Shown: positions 25,132 to 34,578 of the stretch, in pieces | Numbering within the stretch: the first letter of the stretch is position 1 | Layout: each line of letters starts with the position of its first letter | NCBI RefSeq assembly: GCF_900094595.1 | Contig: NZ_FMAD01000007.1 | Span: 248,001-312,000, forward strand | Reading direction: 5' to 3' | Length of the DNA stretch: 64,000 nt | DNA from: Cupriavidus alkaliphilus | GTDB lineage: Bacteria > Pseudomonadota > Gammaproteobacteria > Burkholderiales > Burkholderiaceae | Made by a program: the position numbers and the translations under genes | The notes under the pieces: generated by a model | Databases searched by the model: none | What the model was told of the DNA's origin: nothing | The model's input: only the letters and a program-made list of their open reading frames with translations

Positions 25132-26304
25132 ATGTCCGCAGACACCACGCTCGCCCCACTGACGCCGCCGCCGTCGCGCCTGCCCGGCGTCGGCACCACC
25201 ATCTTTACCGTGATGTCGGCACTCGCCGCCGAAAAGAACGCGGTCAACCTGGGCCAGGGCTTCCCGGACTTCGACTGCGACCCGAGCATCGTCGATGCCG
25301 TGGCCGGTGCCATGCGCGCCGGCCATAACCAGTACCCGCCGATGGCGGGCGTGCCGCGCCTGCGCCAGGCCATCGCCGCCAAGGTCGCCAGCCTGTATGG
25401 CCACCAGTACAGCTGGGACACCGAGATCACGGTCACCGCGGGCGCCACCCAGGGCATCCTGACCGCGATCCTGTGCGCGGTGCATCCGGGCGACGAGGTG
25501 ATCGTGCTGGAGCCGTGCTACGACAGCTACCTGCCCGCGATCGAACTGGCCGGCGCCACCGCGGTGCCGGTCGCGCTGGAAGCGCCCGCGTTCCGCGTGC
25601 CCTTCGACAAGCTCGCCGCCGCGATCACGCCGCGCACGCGCATGATCCTCGTCAACACGCCGCACAATCCCACCGGCACGATCTGGCGCGCCGGCGACAT
25701 GGACCAGCTGGCGCAGATCCTGGCCGGCACCGACATCCTGCTGCTGTCGGACGAGGTCTACGAACACATGGTCTACGATGGCCAGCAGCATGAATCGGTG
25801 TCGCGCCACCCGGAGCTGGCGCGCCGCAGCTTCGTCATCTCCAGCTTTGGCAAGACCTATCACGTGACCGGCTGGAAGGTCGGCTATGTCGCCGCGCCTG
25901 CGGCGCTGATGGCGGAGTTCCGCAAGGTGCACCAGTTCAACGTATTCACGGTGAACACGCCGGTGCAGCATGGCCTGGCCGACTACATGGCCGATCCGGC
26001 GCCCTACCTGCAGCTGTCGGCGTTCTACCAGGCCAAGCGCGATTTGTTCCGCGCGGGGCTGGCGGGCTCGCGCTTCAAGCTGCTGCCGTCGGACGGCACG
26101 TATTTCCAGTGCGTCGATTATTCCGCGATCTCGGACCTGAGCGAGGCCGACTTCGCCATGTGGCTGACGCGCGAGATCGGCGTGGCCGCGATTCCGGTCT
26201 CGGCCTTCTACTCGCAGCCGCGTGAATCGGGCGTGGTGCGGTTCTGCTTTGCGAAAAAGGAAGAGACGCTGGCGCTGGCGCTGGAGCGGCTGGGGAAGCT
26301 TTGA
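25132..26304 (+). CDS. PLP-dependent aminotransferase (methionine aminotransferase type)
   Basis: Protein of 390 residues, fold type I. The PLP lysine is K241 in SSFGKTYHVTGWKVGY. Other class I signatures are GQGFPDFDCDPS, NQYPPMAGVPRLRQAI, NTPHNPTG and the arginine in ESGVVRFCFAK. The sequence fits YbdL-like methionine aminotransferase and kynurenine aminotransferases, which transaminate methionine and aromatic residues to the oxo acids. It ends in a strong terminator, so it is transcribed alone or with the PIN gene. Confidence 0.88.
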   Translation: MSADTTLAPLTPPPSRLPGVGTTIFTVMSALAAEKNAVNLGQGFPDFDCDPSIVDAVAGAMRAGHNQYPPMAGVPRLRQAIAAKVASLYGHQYSWDTEITVTAGATQGILTAILCAVHPGDEVIVLEPCYDSYLPAIELAGATAVPVALEAPAFRVPFDKLAAAITPRTRMILVNTPHNPTGTIWRAGDMDQLAQILAGTDILLLSDEVYEHMVYDGQQHESVSRHPELARRSFVISSFGKTYHVTGWKVGYVAAPAALMAEFRKVHQFNVFTVNTPVQHGLADYMADPAPYLQLSAFYQAKRDLFRAGLAGSRFKLLPSDGTYFQCVDYSAISDLSEADFAMWLTREIGVAAIPVSAFYSQPRESGVVRFCFAKKEETLALALERLGKL

Positions 26305-26317
26305 AGTGAAATAAAAA

Positions 26318-26341
26318 CGCCCGCGGATCGCGGGCGTTTTT
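26318..26341 (+). terminator. Intrinsic terminator of the aminotransferase gene
   Basis: CGCCCGCG (26318-26325), three-base loop, CGCGGGCG (26329-26336), flanked by A5 and T5. The A/T flanks extend the stem to about 13 pairs and make it work in both directions. Confidence 0.85.
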
Positions 26342-26360
26342 GCAGCGGATGGCGGTGTTT

Positions 26361-26385
26361 CTCCCCTCTCCCGCAAGCGAGGGTG
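26361..26385. repeat. Intergenic palindrome family, degenerate copy 5
   Basis: CTCCCCTCTCCCGCAAGCGAGGGTGG keeps the left arm and loop of the family but the right arm is truncated. It lies between the convergent aminotransferase and GST genes. Confidence 0.65.
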
Positions 26386-26413
26386 GGATTACTCCAGTGG
26401 CAAGCCGAACCGC

Positions 26414-27058
26414 TTACTTCCTGCTGCGGCTCATCATCAGCTCGGTATTCGCCTTGCGGTCCGCATTGACCTTCTGCACCGACTCGCGCTGCGACAGCGT
26501 CTTCAGGTAGTCCTTGACCGGCAGGTCCGCCAGCATGTCGGTGCCATAGATGATCTTGGTGCACGACGATACCAGCGGCAGGTGCACCGCGGCGGCGCAA
26601 TCGGCCAGCGTGAAGCGGTCGCCCGCGATGTAGGGCGAGAATTTCGCCAGGCTGGCGAAGGCGGGGATATAGCGGCTCAGCAGCTTGTGCTGGCGTTCCT
26701 TGACGCTGTCGCTGACCTTGCCGCCGAAGAAGGCTTCCGCGTACAGCTCGCGCGCGGTCAGCTCCAGGTAGAGTTCCAGGAACACGATGATCTCGCGCAC
26801 CTTGGCCGCCTGGTACGGGTCGGCCGGCAGCAGCGGCGTCTGCGGATAGGCCGCTTCCACGTATTCGGCGATGGCCTCGGACTCGCACAGCGGGCCGGAT
26901 TCGGTGATGATGTAGGGCACCTTGCCCGCGGGCGTGGCAGCCGGATCGGTCTCGCCGATCCAGGCCAGCACCTCTTCGAACGGCACGTTCTTTTCCAGCA
27001 GCGCCAGCTTCACTTTGTTGTAGTAGTTGCTGGCGGCAAATCCGCAGAGCTTCAGCAT
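26414..27058 (-). CDS. Glutathione S-transferase family protein
   Basis: Protein of 214 residues. The N-terminal thioredoxin-like domain begins MLKLCGFAASNYYNKVKLAL and contains GKVPYIITESGPLCESEAIAEYVE, where the cis-proline and glutathione-binding E-S lie; the helical C-terminal domain includes DRFTLADCAAAVHLPL. Substrate unknown. It is divergent from the 3-hydroxyacyl-CoA dehydrogenase operon with about 180 bases between. Confidence 0.9.
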   Translation of the reverse strand: MLKLCGFAASNYYNKVKLALLEKNVPFEEVLAWIGETDPAATPAGKVPYIITESGPLCESEAIAEYVEAAYPQTPLLPADPYQAAKVREIIVFLELYLELTARELYAEAFFGGKVSDSVKERQHKLLSRYIPAFASLAKFSPYIAGDRFTLADCAAAVHLPLVSSCTKIIYGTDMLADLPVKDYLKTLSQRESVQKVNADRKANTELMMSRSRK

Positions 27059-27242
27059 GTCGTCTGTCTCCGTTATGGGATGGGTTCCCGCATCGAATCG
27101 CGTGGAACGGGGGATTGTGGACCATCCGGCGTCTGCAGTGAACCGGCTGGCCGATCAGCGCACGCCGCCTGCCCTGCCGGTCTGTCGCGGAAGGTGCAAA
27201 AAACGTACGATCGTGCTAATTTAACCACAACTTTTGGGACGA

Positions 27243-28769
27243 ATGATGAGCACTTTCACCATCGATACGCTGGGTATCGTCGGCACCGGCGCCATGGGCC
27301 GGGGCATCGCGCAGATCGCCGCGCAGGCAGGCCTGACCGTCAACCTGTACGACGCCAACCCGCAGGCGGTGGAAGCCGCGCGCAAGTACCTGCAGGACAC
27401 GCTGGCCAAGCTCGCCGACAAGGGCAAGCTCAGCGCCGCCGACGCCGAGGCCACGCTGGCCCGCGTCAAGCCCTGCGGCGCGCTGGAAGACCTGGCCGGC
27501 TGCGACATGGTGCTGGAAGCCATCGTCGAGAAGCTGGAAGTCAAGCGCGACCTGATCGCAAAGCTGGAAGCGATCCTGCGCGAGGACGCCATCATCGCCT
27601 CGAACACCTCGTCGCTGTCGATCACCGCGATCGCCGTGGGCGCGAAGTATCCGGGCCGCATCGCCGGCTACCACTTCTTCAACCCGGTGCCGCTGATGAA
27701 GGTGGTCGAGGTCATCGACGGCCTGTCGGGCGATCCCGCCGTGGGCGATGCGCTGATGGCGCTGTCGCGCCGCATGGGCCATACGCCGGTGCGCTGCAAG
27801 GACATGCCGGGCTTTATCGTCAACCATGCCGGCCGCGGCATGAATATCGAAGGCCTGAAGGTCGCGCAGGAAGGCGTGGCCGAATTCGCCGACATCGACA
27901 ACATCATGCGCGAGCAGGCCGGCTTCCGCATGGGCCCGTTCGAACTGATGGACCTGACCGGGCTGGACGTGTCGCACCCGGTGATGGAATCTATCTACAA
28001 CCAGTTCTACCAGGAGCCGCGCTACCGTCCGTCGCCGATCACCGCGATCCGCGCGGTCGGCGGGCTGATCGGGCGCAAGGCCGGCGCCGGCTTCTATGCC
28101 TACGCCGATGGCCAGAAGCAGGTGCCGGCCGCCGCCGCGGTGCCGGCCGCGCGCCCGTCGAGCGTCTGGGTCAGCCACGCCAGCGAGCGCGGCCATGCCA
28201 TGGTGACCAAGCTGCTGGGTGCGCTCGGCGTGACCCCGGAAGGCGGCAACCAGCCCTCGGCCGATGCACTGATCATCGTCACGCCGCTGGGCCTGGACGC
28301 CACCACCAGCGCGCTGCAGCAAGGCCTGGACCCGGCCCGCACCGTCGCCATCGACACGCTGCTGCCGTTCGAGGCCACCAGGCGCCGCACCCTGATGACC
28401 ACGCCGGCCACCAGCGCCGCCGCGCGCGACGCCGCGCACGGCCTGTTTGCCAGCGACGGCGTGCCGGTCACGGTAATCCGCGATTCGGCCGGCTTTGTCG
28501 CCCAGCGCGTGCTCTGCTGCATCATCAACATCGCCAGCGATATCGCGCAGCAGCGCATCGCCACGCCGGCGGACATCGACCTTGCCGTGAACCTCGGCCT
28601 TGGCTACCCGAAGGGCCCGCTGGCGCTCGGCGACGCGGTCGGCCCGCAACTGGTGCTGGAGACGCTGCGCAACATGGAAGCGCTGACCGGCGACATGCGC
28701 TACCGCCCGAGCCCGTGGCTGTGGCGCCGTGCCGGGCTGGGCCTGTCGCTGCTGGCCGAAGAGCAGTAA
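27243..28769 (+). CDS. 3-hydroxyacyl-CoA dehydrogenase, PaaH-type
   Basis: Protein of 508 residues. The NAD-binding domain starts LGIVGTGAMGRGIAQIAAQAG; the catalytic core shows SNTSSLSI and GYHFFNPVPLMKVVEVI with the active histidine. A first C-terminal domain follows (RMGPFELMDLTGLDV) and then a second, degenerate copy (NLGLGYPKGPLALGD), the long PaaH/PaaC layout. It oxidises L-3-hydroxyacyl-CoA in beta-oxidation or a phenylacetate-like route. Two adjacent ATG codons at 27243 and 27246 are equally possible starts. It heads a four-gene operon with an enoyl-CoA hydratase, a phosphatase and a kinase. Confidence 0.92.
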   Translation: MMSTFTIDTLGIVGTGAMGRGIAQIAAQAGLTVNLYDANPQAVEAARKYLQDTLAKLADKGKLSAADAEATLARVKPCGALEDLAGCDMVLEAIVEKLEVKRDLIAKLEAILREDAIIASNTSSLSITAIAVGAKYPGRIAGYHFFNPVPLMKVVEVIDGLSGDPAVGDALMALSRRMGHTPVRCKDMPGFIVNHAGRGMNIEGLKVAQEGVAEFADIDNIMREQAGFRMGPFELMDLTGLDVSHPVMESIYNQFYQEPRYRPSPITAIRAVGGLIGRKAGAGFYAYADGQKQVPAAAAVPAARPSSVWVSHASERGHAMVTKLLGALGVTPEGGNQPSADALIIVTPLGLDATTSALQQGLDPARTVAIDTLLPFEATRRRTLMTTPATSAAARDAAHGLFASDGVPVTVIRDSAGFVAQRVLCCIINIASDIAQQRIATPADIDLAVNLGLGYPKGPLALGDAVGPQLVLETLRNMEALTGDMRYRPSPWLWRRAGLGLSLLAEEQ

Positions 28770-28821
28770 GCCGTCCGCCGTCGCGGCCGCCCCCACAGCC
28801 CGCCCCCACCGAGCCACGCCC

Positions 28822-29601
28822 ATGCCCGCACAGCTGCTTTCCCGCCGCGTCGATTCGACGCTGGTGCTGACCATCTCGAACCCCGAGGCGCGCAACGCGC
28901 TGCACCCGGACATCTACGCGGCCTCGCAGCAGGCGCTGGAACAGGCCGCGGCGGATGACTCGCTGCGCGCGGTCATCATCACCGGCGCCGACGGCATCTT
29001 CTGCGCCGGCGGCAACCTGAACCGGCTGCTCGGCAACCGCAGCCAGCCGCCCGAGGTGCAGGCCGCCAGCATCGCGCTGCTGAACGGCTGGATCGAGTCG
29101 CTGCACGCCTTTCCCAAGCCGATCATCGCGGCGGTGGAAGGCGCGGCCGCGGGCGCGGGCTTCTCGGTGGTGCTGGCTTGCGACTTCGTGGTGGCAGCGA
29201 GCGATGCCAAGTTCGTGATGGCCTACGTCTCGGTGGGCCTGACGCCCGACGGCGGCGGCTCGTACGAGATCGCGCGCGCGCTGCCGCGGCCGCTGGCCAG
29301 CGAGCTGATGATGGAAGGCAAGCCGGTCGACGCCGGCCGGCTGGCGCAGTTCGGGCTGGTCAACCGCGTCACCGAGCCGGGCCAGGCCCTGGACGAAGCG
29401 CTGCGCCTGGCATCGGGCCTGGCGCGGCAATCGCCGCACGCGGTGGGCCGCATCAAGGCGCTGATCAACCATGCCGCCACCGCCTCGCGCGCCGACCATC
29501 TGCTGGCCGAGCGCGACAGCTTCGTGGCCGCGCTGCACCACCCCGACGGCGGCGAAGGCATCAGCGCCTTCCTGGAGAAGCGCAAGCCGCAATACCGCTG
29601 A
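28822..29601 (+). CDS. Enoyl-CoA hydratase/isomerase family protein
   Basis: Protein of 259 residues of the crotonase superfamily. The oxyanion-hole motifs are GIFCAGGNLNRL and EGAAAGAGFSVVLACD. Where true hydratases have a second catalytic glutamate this protein has aspartate (VGLTPDGGGSY), as in PaaG-like and isomerase-type members, so isomerisation may be its main activity. The gene sits 52 bases after the 3-hydroxyacyl-CoA dehydrogenase and probably supplies or removes its substrate. Confidence 0.9.
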   Translation: MPAQLLSRRVDSTLVLTISNPEARNALHPDIYAASQQALEQAAADDSLRAVIITGADGIFCAGGNLNRLLGNRSQPPEVQAASIALLNGWIESLHAFPKPIIAAVEGAAAGAGFSVVLACDFVVAASDAKFVMAYVSVGLTPDGGGSYEIARALPRPLASELMMEGKPVDAGRLAQFGLVNRVTEPGQALDEALRLASGLARQSPHAVGRIKALINHAATASRADHLLAERDSFVAALHHPDGGEGISAFLEKRKPQYR

Positions 29602-29674
29602 TCCGCGCGGGCGGATCAACCCCACGGCCAGCCTGCGCAGACGGGCATGCCGGCACAATGCAAGGAGACCACGC

Positions 29675-30403
29675 ATGGAATTGCCGCCGTCCTCGCGTCG
29701 CCGCATCTACCTGATGCGGCATGGTGCGGTTTCCTACTTCGACGACGCCGGGCGCCGCACCGCCCTGCCCGAGCTGGTGCCGCTGAACGAAACCGGCCGC
29801 ATGCAGGCCAGCGCCGCCGGCCGCGCCTTTGCCGCGGAGCAGGTCCGCTTCGACCGCGTCATCGTCAGCGGCCTGCCGCGCACGGTCGAGACCGCGCAGC
29901 GCGTGCTGGCCGAACTGCCGGAGATGGACGGCATCGCCCCCGAAGTCTGGCCGGATCTGCAGGAAATCCGCGGCGGCGACCTGTCCGCGATTGCCAGCGA
30001 GGACCTGCGCGACGCCTTTATCGGCGCCTTCGAAGGCGAGGTGCCGGAACACAAGCGCTTTCTCAACGGCGAGACCGTCGGCGCCTTCCTCGACCGGGTG
30101 CTGCCCGCGCTGGCGCGCCTGCGCGACGACCCCGACTGGGATACCGTGCTGATGGTGCTGCATGGCGGCACCAACCGCGCCATCCTGTCGCAGGCCATCA
30201 GCTGCGGGCGGCGCGTGTTCTTCGGCTCGCTGCTGCAGACCGCCGGCTGCATCAACGTGCTCGACATGGGCGACGGCCCGCTCGACTGGGTGGTGCGCAT
30301 GACCAACTACTCGCCGCCCACGCCGGTGCACAGCGGCTCGCGCCACACCACCATGGAAGTGCTGCTGCACCAGTATTTGCGCGGACGCCAGCCGCCCGCC
30401 TAA
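29675..30403 (+). CDS. Histidine phosphatase (phosphoglycerate mutase-like)
   Basis: Protein of 242 residues. The catalytic motif is YLMRHGAVSYFD near residue 15, with the second histidine in LHGGTNRAIL; VSGLPRTVETAQRVL is the usual third block. This fold removes phosphate from many small molecules. A clear AAGGAG ribosome site precedes the ATG. The gene lies between an enoyl-CoA hydratase and an APH-like kinase, so a phosphorylated acyl-CoA intermediate is a reasonable but unproven substrate. Confidence 0.88.
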   Translation: MELPPSSRRRIYLMRHGAVSYFDDAGRRTALPELVPLNETGRMQASAAGRAFAAEQVRFDRVIVSGLPRTVETAQRVLAELPEMDGIAPEVWPDLQEIRGGDLSAIASEDLRDAFIGAFEGEVPEHKRFLNGETVGAFLDRVLPALARLRDDPDWDTVLMVLHGGTNRAILSQAISCGRRVFFGSLLQTAGCINVLDMGDGPLDWVVRMTNYSPPTPVHSGSRHTTMEVLLHQYLRGRQPPA

Positions 30404-30459
30404 GGTTCCCCGCCCCCGCTTTCCTCATCGAACCCGAACAGAAAACCAACGGAGACAGC

Positions 30460-31536
30460 ATGACCAGCAACGTATCGCACTTCGAAGGCACGCGCCCGGT
30501 GGCCGACACGCAGCGTTTCGACACCGCCGCGCTGGAAGCCTGGATGCGCCAGCACGTGGAGGGCTTTGCCGGCCCGCTGACCGTGGAGCAGTTCAAGGGC
30601 GGCCAGTCCAACCCGACCTTCAAGCTGGCCACGCCGGGACAGACCTACGTGATGCGCGCCAAGCCCGGCCCCAAGAGCAAGCTGCTGCCGTCGGCGCACG
30701 CGATCGAGCGCGAGTACCGCGTGATGGCTGCGCTGGCCGGCACCGATGTGCCGGTGGCGCGCATGTATGCGCTGTGCGAGGACGAATCCGTGATCGGGCG
30801 CGCCTTCTACATCATGGAATTCGTCGCCGGCCGCGTGCTGTGGGACCAGTCGCTGCCCGGCATGGGCGCGGCCGAGCGCAGCGCCATCTACGACGAGATG
30901 AACCGCGTCATCGCCGCGCTGCACTCGGTCGACTACAACGCCATCGGCCTGGGCGACTACGGCAAGCCCGGCAATTACTTCCAGCGCCAGATCGAGCGCT
31001 GGACCAAGCAGTACAAGCTGTCCGAGACCGAATCGATCCCGGCCATGGATGCGCTGATGGACTGGCTGCCGCAGCATATCCCGCAGCAGGATGCCGACCT
31101 GACCTCGATCGTGCATGGCGACTACCGGCTCGACAACCTGATGTTCCATCCGACCGAGCCGCGCGTGCTGGCGGTGCTGGACTGGGAGCTGTCGACGCTG
31201 GGCCATCCGATGGCCGACTTCAGCTACCACTGCATGAGCTGGCATATCGCCCCGGGCCAGTTCCGCGGCATCGCCGGCCTCGACTTCGCCGCGCTCGGCA
31301 TCCCCGATGAAGCCAGCTACCGCCGCCTGTACGAGCAGCGCACCGGCCGCGCCATCACCGGCGACTGGAACTTCTACCTGGCCTTCAGCATGTTCCGCAT
31401 CGCCGGCATCCTGCAGGGCATCATGAAGCGCGTGGTCGACGGCACCGCCTCGTCGGCGCAGGCCACCGACGCGGGCAAGCGCGCGCGGCCGATGGCCGAG
31501 ATGGGGTGGGAGTATGCGAAGAAGGCGAAGGGCTGA
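30460..31536 (+). CDS. APH-family phosphotransferase, ACAD10/11- and LvaA-like
   Basis: Protein of 358 residues. It has the aminoglycoside phosphotransferase-type kinase fold: FKGGQSNPTFKLATPG as nucleotide loop, catalytic HGDYRLDNLMFHPT, and metal-binding LDWELSTLGHPMADFSY. This group is found fused to acyl-CoA dehydrogenases in animal ACAD10/11, and as LvaA in Pseudomonas putida, where it phosphorylates 4-hydroxyacyl-CoA. Its operon partners (dehydrogenase, hydratase, phosphatase) support a role in acyl-CoA breakdown rather than antibiotic resistance. A long hairpin terminator follows. Confidence 0.88.
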   Translation: MTSNVSHFEGTRPVADTQRFDTAALEAWMRQHVEGFAGPLTVEQFKGGQSNPTFKLATPGQTYVMRAKPGPKSKLLPSAHAIEREYRVMAALAGTDVPVARMYALCEDESVIGRAFYIMEFVAGRVLWDQSLPGMGAAERSAIYDEMNRVIAALHSVDYNAIGLGDYGKPGNYFQRQIERWTKQYKLSETESIPAMDALMDWLPQHIPQQDADLTSIVHGDYRLDNLMFHPTEPRVLAVLDWELSTLGHPMADFSYHCMSWHIAPGQFRGIAGLDFAALGIPDEASYRRLYEQRTGRAITGDWNFYLAFSMFRIAGILQGIMKRVVDGTASSAQATDAGKRARPMAEMGWEYAKKAKG

Positions 31537-31558
31537 GGGCTGAGCCGCACCATCGCGA

Positions 31559-31598
31559 CGCCCCTGCAAGCCTGAAGGCTTGCAGGGGCGTTTTCTTT
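31559..31598 (+). terminator. Intrinsic terminator of the acyl-CoA operon
   Basis: CGCCCCTGCAAGCC (31559-31572), loop TGAA, GGCTTGCAGGGGCG (31577-31590), then TTTTCTTTT. A perfect 14-base-pair stem with a U-rich tail. Confidence 0.92.
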
Positions 31599-31656
31599 TC
31601 GGCGCGGCAAAGCCCGGCATAATCGCCAGAATCCACAGAAACAATGAAATCGCAGG

Positions 31657-32406
31657 ATGTTCTGGCTTTACTACTTGCTCCCTGCCGCCATCGCAGCGTC
31701 GATGGTGTGGTCAGACTATGGCGCCCTCGCCGGCCTGGCCACCCTGATCGTGGTGCCGGCCCTGCAGTCAGCCCTGCTGTTCTGGGTTTCGGATCGCGTC
31801 ACTGGCATGCTCGCTACTGCCCCCGCTGAAGAAACACCCCGCCAACAACCTGATGTGCCACTCCAGCTCGGAGAGCGGGCGCGCTTCAAGCGGCTGCTGC
31901 TGACGGACGAGGCGGAAGGCCGGCGCGAAGCCACCCGCCGCTTCTATGAAGACCTGATGGCGACGATCGACAAATATCTTGAAGTCGAGACCGGCAGCGA
32001 TGGTTCCGATGCCGCAATGGTTTCCGGCATGGAATTGGCGGACCAGCATGATGCGACGACGCATGCGGACGATGCGCTCGTGGTGTTCCGCTCGCGGGAC
32101 CTTGCCTGGTCCGGATTCCGGTTCGGCAACGAAAGTTTCCGCTTCCGCTACTGGGTGATCTGCGCAGTGCATTTCACCGACGTCCTTCCGGCCAAGGGCA
32201 GTGGCTACTACGAGGTGCAGCTCGAGTTCAAGGTTGCCGCCAGGGACCGGCCGCCGGGTACGAACGCGGAATTCTATCGGTCGAGCCGATTCGAACTGTT
32301 GCTCAGCCGTTCAGACTCCCGCTCCCAGGCCATCGCTGCCGCGCTGACAGAGATTGCCCGAGTTCTCGGCGCGCGGTACGAATACCAGAGCTATATGGAC
32401 GCATAG
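31657..32406 (+). CDS. Unrecognised membrane-anchored protein
   Basis: Protein of 249 residues that I cannot assign to a family. It begins with two hydrophobic segments (MFWLYYLLPAAIAASMVW and LAGLATLIVVPALQSALLFWV) and then a soluble region of about 190 residues with the conspicuous strand pattern SGFRFGNESFRFRYWVICAVHF. The soluble part should be cytoplasmic or periplasmic depending on topology. Its base composition looks lower in GC than its neighbours and codon choice is less biased, which hints at later acquisition. It stands alone between a terminator and the convergent gamma-glutamyltransferase. Confidence 0.7.
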   Translation: MFWLYYLLPAAIAASMVWSDYGALAGLATLIVVPALQSALLFWVSDRVTGMLATAPAEETPRQQPDVPLQLGERARFKRLLLTDEAEGRREATRRFYEDLMATIDKYLEVETGSDGSDAAMVSGMELADQHDATTHADDALVVFRSRDLAWSGFRFGNESFRFRYWVICAVHFTDVLPAKGSGYYEVQLEFKVAARDRPPGTNAEFYRSSRFELLLSRSDSRSQAIAAALTEIARVLGARYEYQSYMDA

Positions 32407-32491
32407 CCCGGGAATGGCTCGATCCGGACGGTGACGACCGGACCGACGCCATCCCAGGCTTTCGTCCTGGTGACCTCGCGCGCCAGCGCGC

Positions 32492-34372
32492 TCAATCCCC
32501 CAGCGCCACCCCCTCGCGGCGCGGATCCGCGCCACCAGCCCACACCGTCTTCCCGTCCGGTCCCTGGCGGCGCACGATGGCCTGCGTGCCGCTGGTCATC
32601 TCGATCGCCGTCACCTGATGGCCGCGCGCCTGCAGGGCCTGCACCAAACCCGGCGACACCAGGCCCTGTTCCACTTCGGTCGGGCCGTTGCGGCTGCCAA
32701 AGTTGCCCATGCCGATCGCCGCCTGCGGATCCAGGTTCCAGTCGAGCATGCCGACCAGCGCCTTGGATACGTACTCAATGATCTGCGAGCCGCCCGGCGA
32801 ACCGAGCGTTGCCACCAGCTGGCCGCTCTGGCGGTCGAACACCAGCGTCGGCGCCATCGATGAGCGCGGGCGCTTGCCCGGCTGCACGCGGTTGGCCACC
32901 GGCTTGCCGTTTTCGCTGGGCACGAAGGAGAAGTCGGTGAGCTGGTTGTTGAGCATGAAGCCGCGCACCATCAGATGCGAGCCGAAGTACGACTCGATCG
33001 TGGTGGTCATCGAGATGGCGCCGCCGCGGTCGTCGACCGCGACGATCTGCGAGGTCGAAATGCGCGGTGGCGACCGGTCCGGCGCGTACGCCATCGTGGC
33101 CCCCGGCGGCGTGCCCGGCTGGGCCTTGCCCATGCTCTGCTCGCCGATCAGTTCGGCGCGCGCCGCAAGGTAGGACGGGTTGACCATGCCGCTGACGTCG
33201 ACCGGCACGAAGTCCGCATCGGCGACGTACAGGCCGCGGTCGGCATACGCCAGGCGGTCGGCCTCGGCAATCGCATGGACGGCGTCGGGGTGGGCTTCCA
33301 GCTGCGCCGGCGTGTTCACCGCCTGCGGCTTGAGCGCCGCGAGCGCGTATTTGGGATTCTTGGTTTCCAGCGCCTGCAGCGTGCCGAGGATCTGCGCGAT
33401 GGCGATGCCGCCCGACGACGGCGGCGGCATGCCGCAAACCTTATAGCGCTTGTAGTCGGTGCACACCGGCACCCGCTGCCTGGCGCGGTAGCTGCCCAGG
33501 TCGGCCAGCGACAGCGAGCCGGCGTTGCTGCCGCTGTTGACCTTGGCCACGATGTCGCGCGCGATCGGGCCGCCGTAGAGCACGCCCGCGCCGCGCCGGG
33601 CAATGTCGCGCAGCGTCTGCGCCAGCTTCGGGTTCTTCAGCACCGTGCCGGCCGGCTTGGGCTTGCCCTGGGCATCGAGGAAGTAGGCGGCCATCTCCGG
33701 CGAACCGGCCAGGAACTTGTCGGCCGCGACCTGCGTGTAGAGCCGCTGCGAGATCGGGAAGCCCTTCTCCGCCAGGTCGATGGCGGGCTGGAACAGCCTG
33801 GCCCAGGGCAGGCGGCCGTGCTTGCGGTGGACCATCTCCAGCGCGCGCATCACGCCCGGGGTGCCGACCGAGCGTCCGCCGATCTGGGCCTCGCTGAAAG
33901 ACATCGGCTTGCCGTCCGGGCGCATGAACAGGTTTTCGGCGGCAGCGGCGGGCGCGGTCTCGCGGCCGTCGAAGGCCTGCACGTTCTTGCCGTCCCAGTA
34001 CATGATGAAGGCGCCGCCGCCGATGCCGGTGGCCTGCGGCTCGACCAGCGTCAGCACCGCCTGCATGGCGATGGCGGCATCGATGGCCGAGCCGCCCTGG
34101 CGCAGCATGGCGCGGCCGGCCTCGGTGGCGAGCGGATTGGCCGCGGCTGCCATATGGCGCTGCGCGTAGACCGTAGCCATGCCGGGGCGGTAACCCGACG
34201 CCACCTCCGGCGCCGGCGGCATCGCCGCGGGCGGAGTCGCTGCCGCCGGCGCGGCGGGAGCGGCCGGGGTGGCCGTGCTTCCGCCCGGGGTACCACAGGC
34301 ACCGAGCAGCGCCGACAGGGCCAGCGCCAGCGCGCCGCGCCATGCCATCGAAGTGAGGTCAGGGTGAGCCAT
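32492..34372 (-). CDS. ggt: Gamma-glutamyltransferase, lipoprotein form
   Basis: Protein of 626 residues. A signal peptide ends in a lipobox (LLGAC), followed by a ~35-residue alanine/proline linker, so the enzyme is probably tethered to a membrane rather than soluble in the periplasm. It carries GGT motifs: AIAMQAVLTLVEPQATGIGGGAF, FDGRETAP, CGMPPPSSGGIA, and MAPTLVF near the C-terminus. The self-cleavage nucleophile is predicted at Thr440 (ISTSQIVAVD), where serine-glutamine replaces the usual Thr-His after it. It hydrolyses or transfers gamma-glutamyl groups of glutathione. A related gene lies at 56755. Confidence 0.92.
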   Translation of the reverse strand: MAHPDLTSMAWRGALALALSALLGACGTPGGSTATPAAPAAPAAATPPAAMPPAPEVASGYRPGMATVYAQRHMAAAANPLATEAGRAMLRQGGSAIDAAIAMQAVLTLVEPQATGIGGGAFIMYWDGKNVQAFDGRETAPAAAAENLFMRPDGKPMSFSEAQIGGRSVGTPGVMRALEMVHRKHGRLPWARLFQPAIDLAEKGFPISQRLYTQVAADKFLAGSPEMAAYFLDAQGKPKPAGTVLKNPKLAQTLRDIARRGAGVLYGGPIARDIVAKVNSGSNAGSLSLADLGSYRARQRVPVCTDYKRYKVCGMPPPSSGGIAIAQILGTLQALETKNPKYALAALKPQAVNTPAQLEAHPDAVHAIAEADRLAYADRGLYVADADFVPVDVSGMVNPSYLAARAELIGEQSMGKAQPGTPPGATMAYAPDRSPPRISTSQIVAVDDRGGAISMTTTIESYFGSHLMVRGFMLNNQLTDFSFVPSENGKPVANRVQPGKRPRSSMAPTLVFDRQSGQLVATLGSPGGSQIIEYVSKALVGMLDWNLDPQAAIGMGNFGSRNGPTEVEQGLVSPGLVQALQARGHQVTAIEMTSGTQAIVRRQGPDGKTVWAGGADPRREGVALGD

Positions 34373-34578
34373 GCGAGATCTCCGGCAGAAGGATCCAACG
34401 ATTGTAGTGGCGATCGGGGCATCCCGCGAGAACGGAAGTCTGGCGTGCGCCACATCCGTATCGGGACAACCGGCGGCAAAAAATATTTCGCCGGCCTCAA
34501 CCCCGCCCGCCCGTGCGGCCCGTTACATCGACAGGCGGTCACGCCGGCGCCCTGCCCGCGGCCTTCCAGGAGAACAAC

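Noticed and set aside
27201..27222. Palindrome ACGATCGT with a TAATTT box as an operator/promoter before the hydroxyacyl-CoA dehydrogenase
   Set aside because: The eight-base palindrome is short and the -35 is poor; not enough to report as a site.
30460..31536. Aminoglycoside resistance gene
   Set aside because: The kinase belongs by motifs and context to the acyl-CoA-linked APH branch, not to resistance enzymes.
31644..31829. 61-codon frame overlapping the start of the orphan gene
   Set aside because: Arginine/proline-rich translation and no ribosome site; the hydrophobic frame from 31657 is more plausible.
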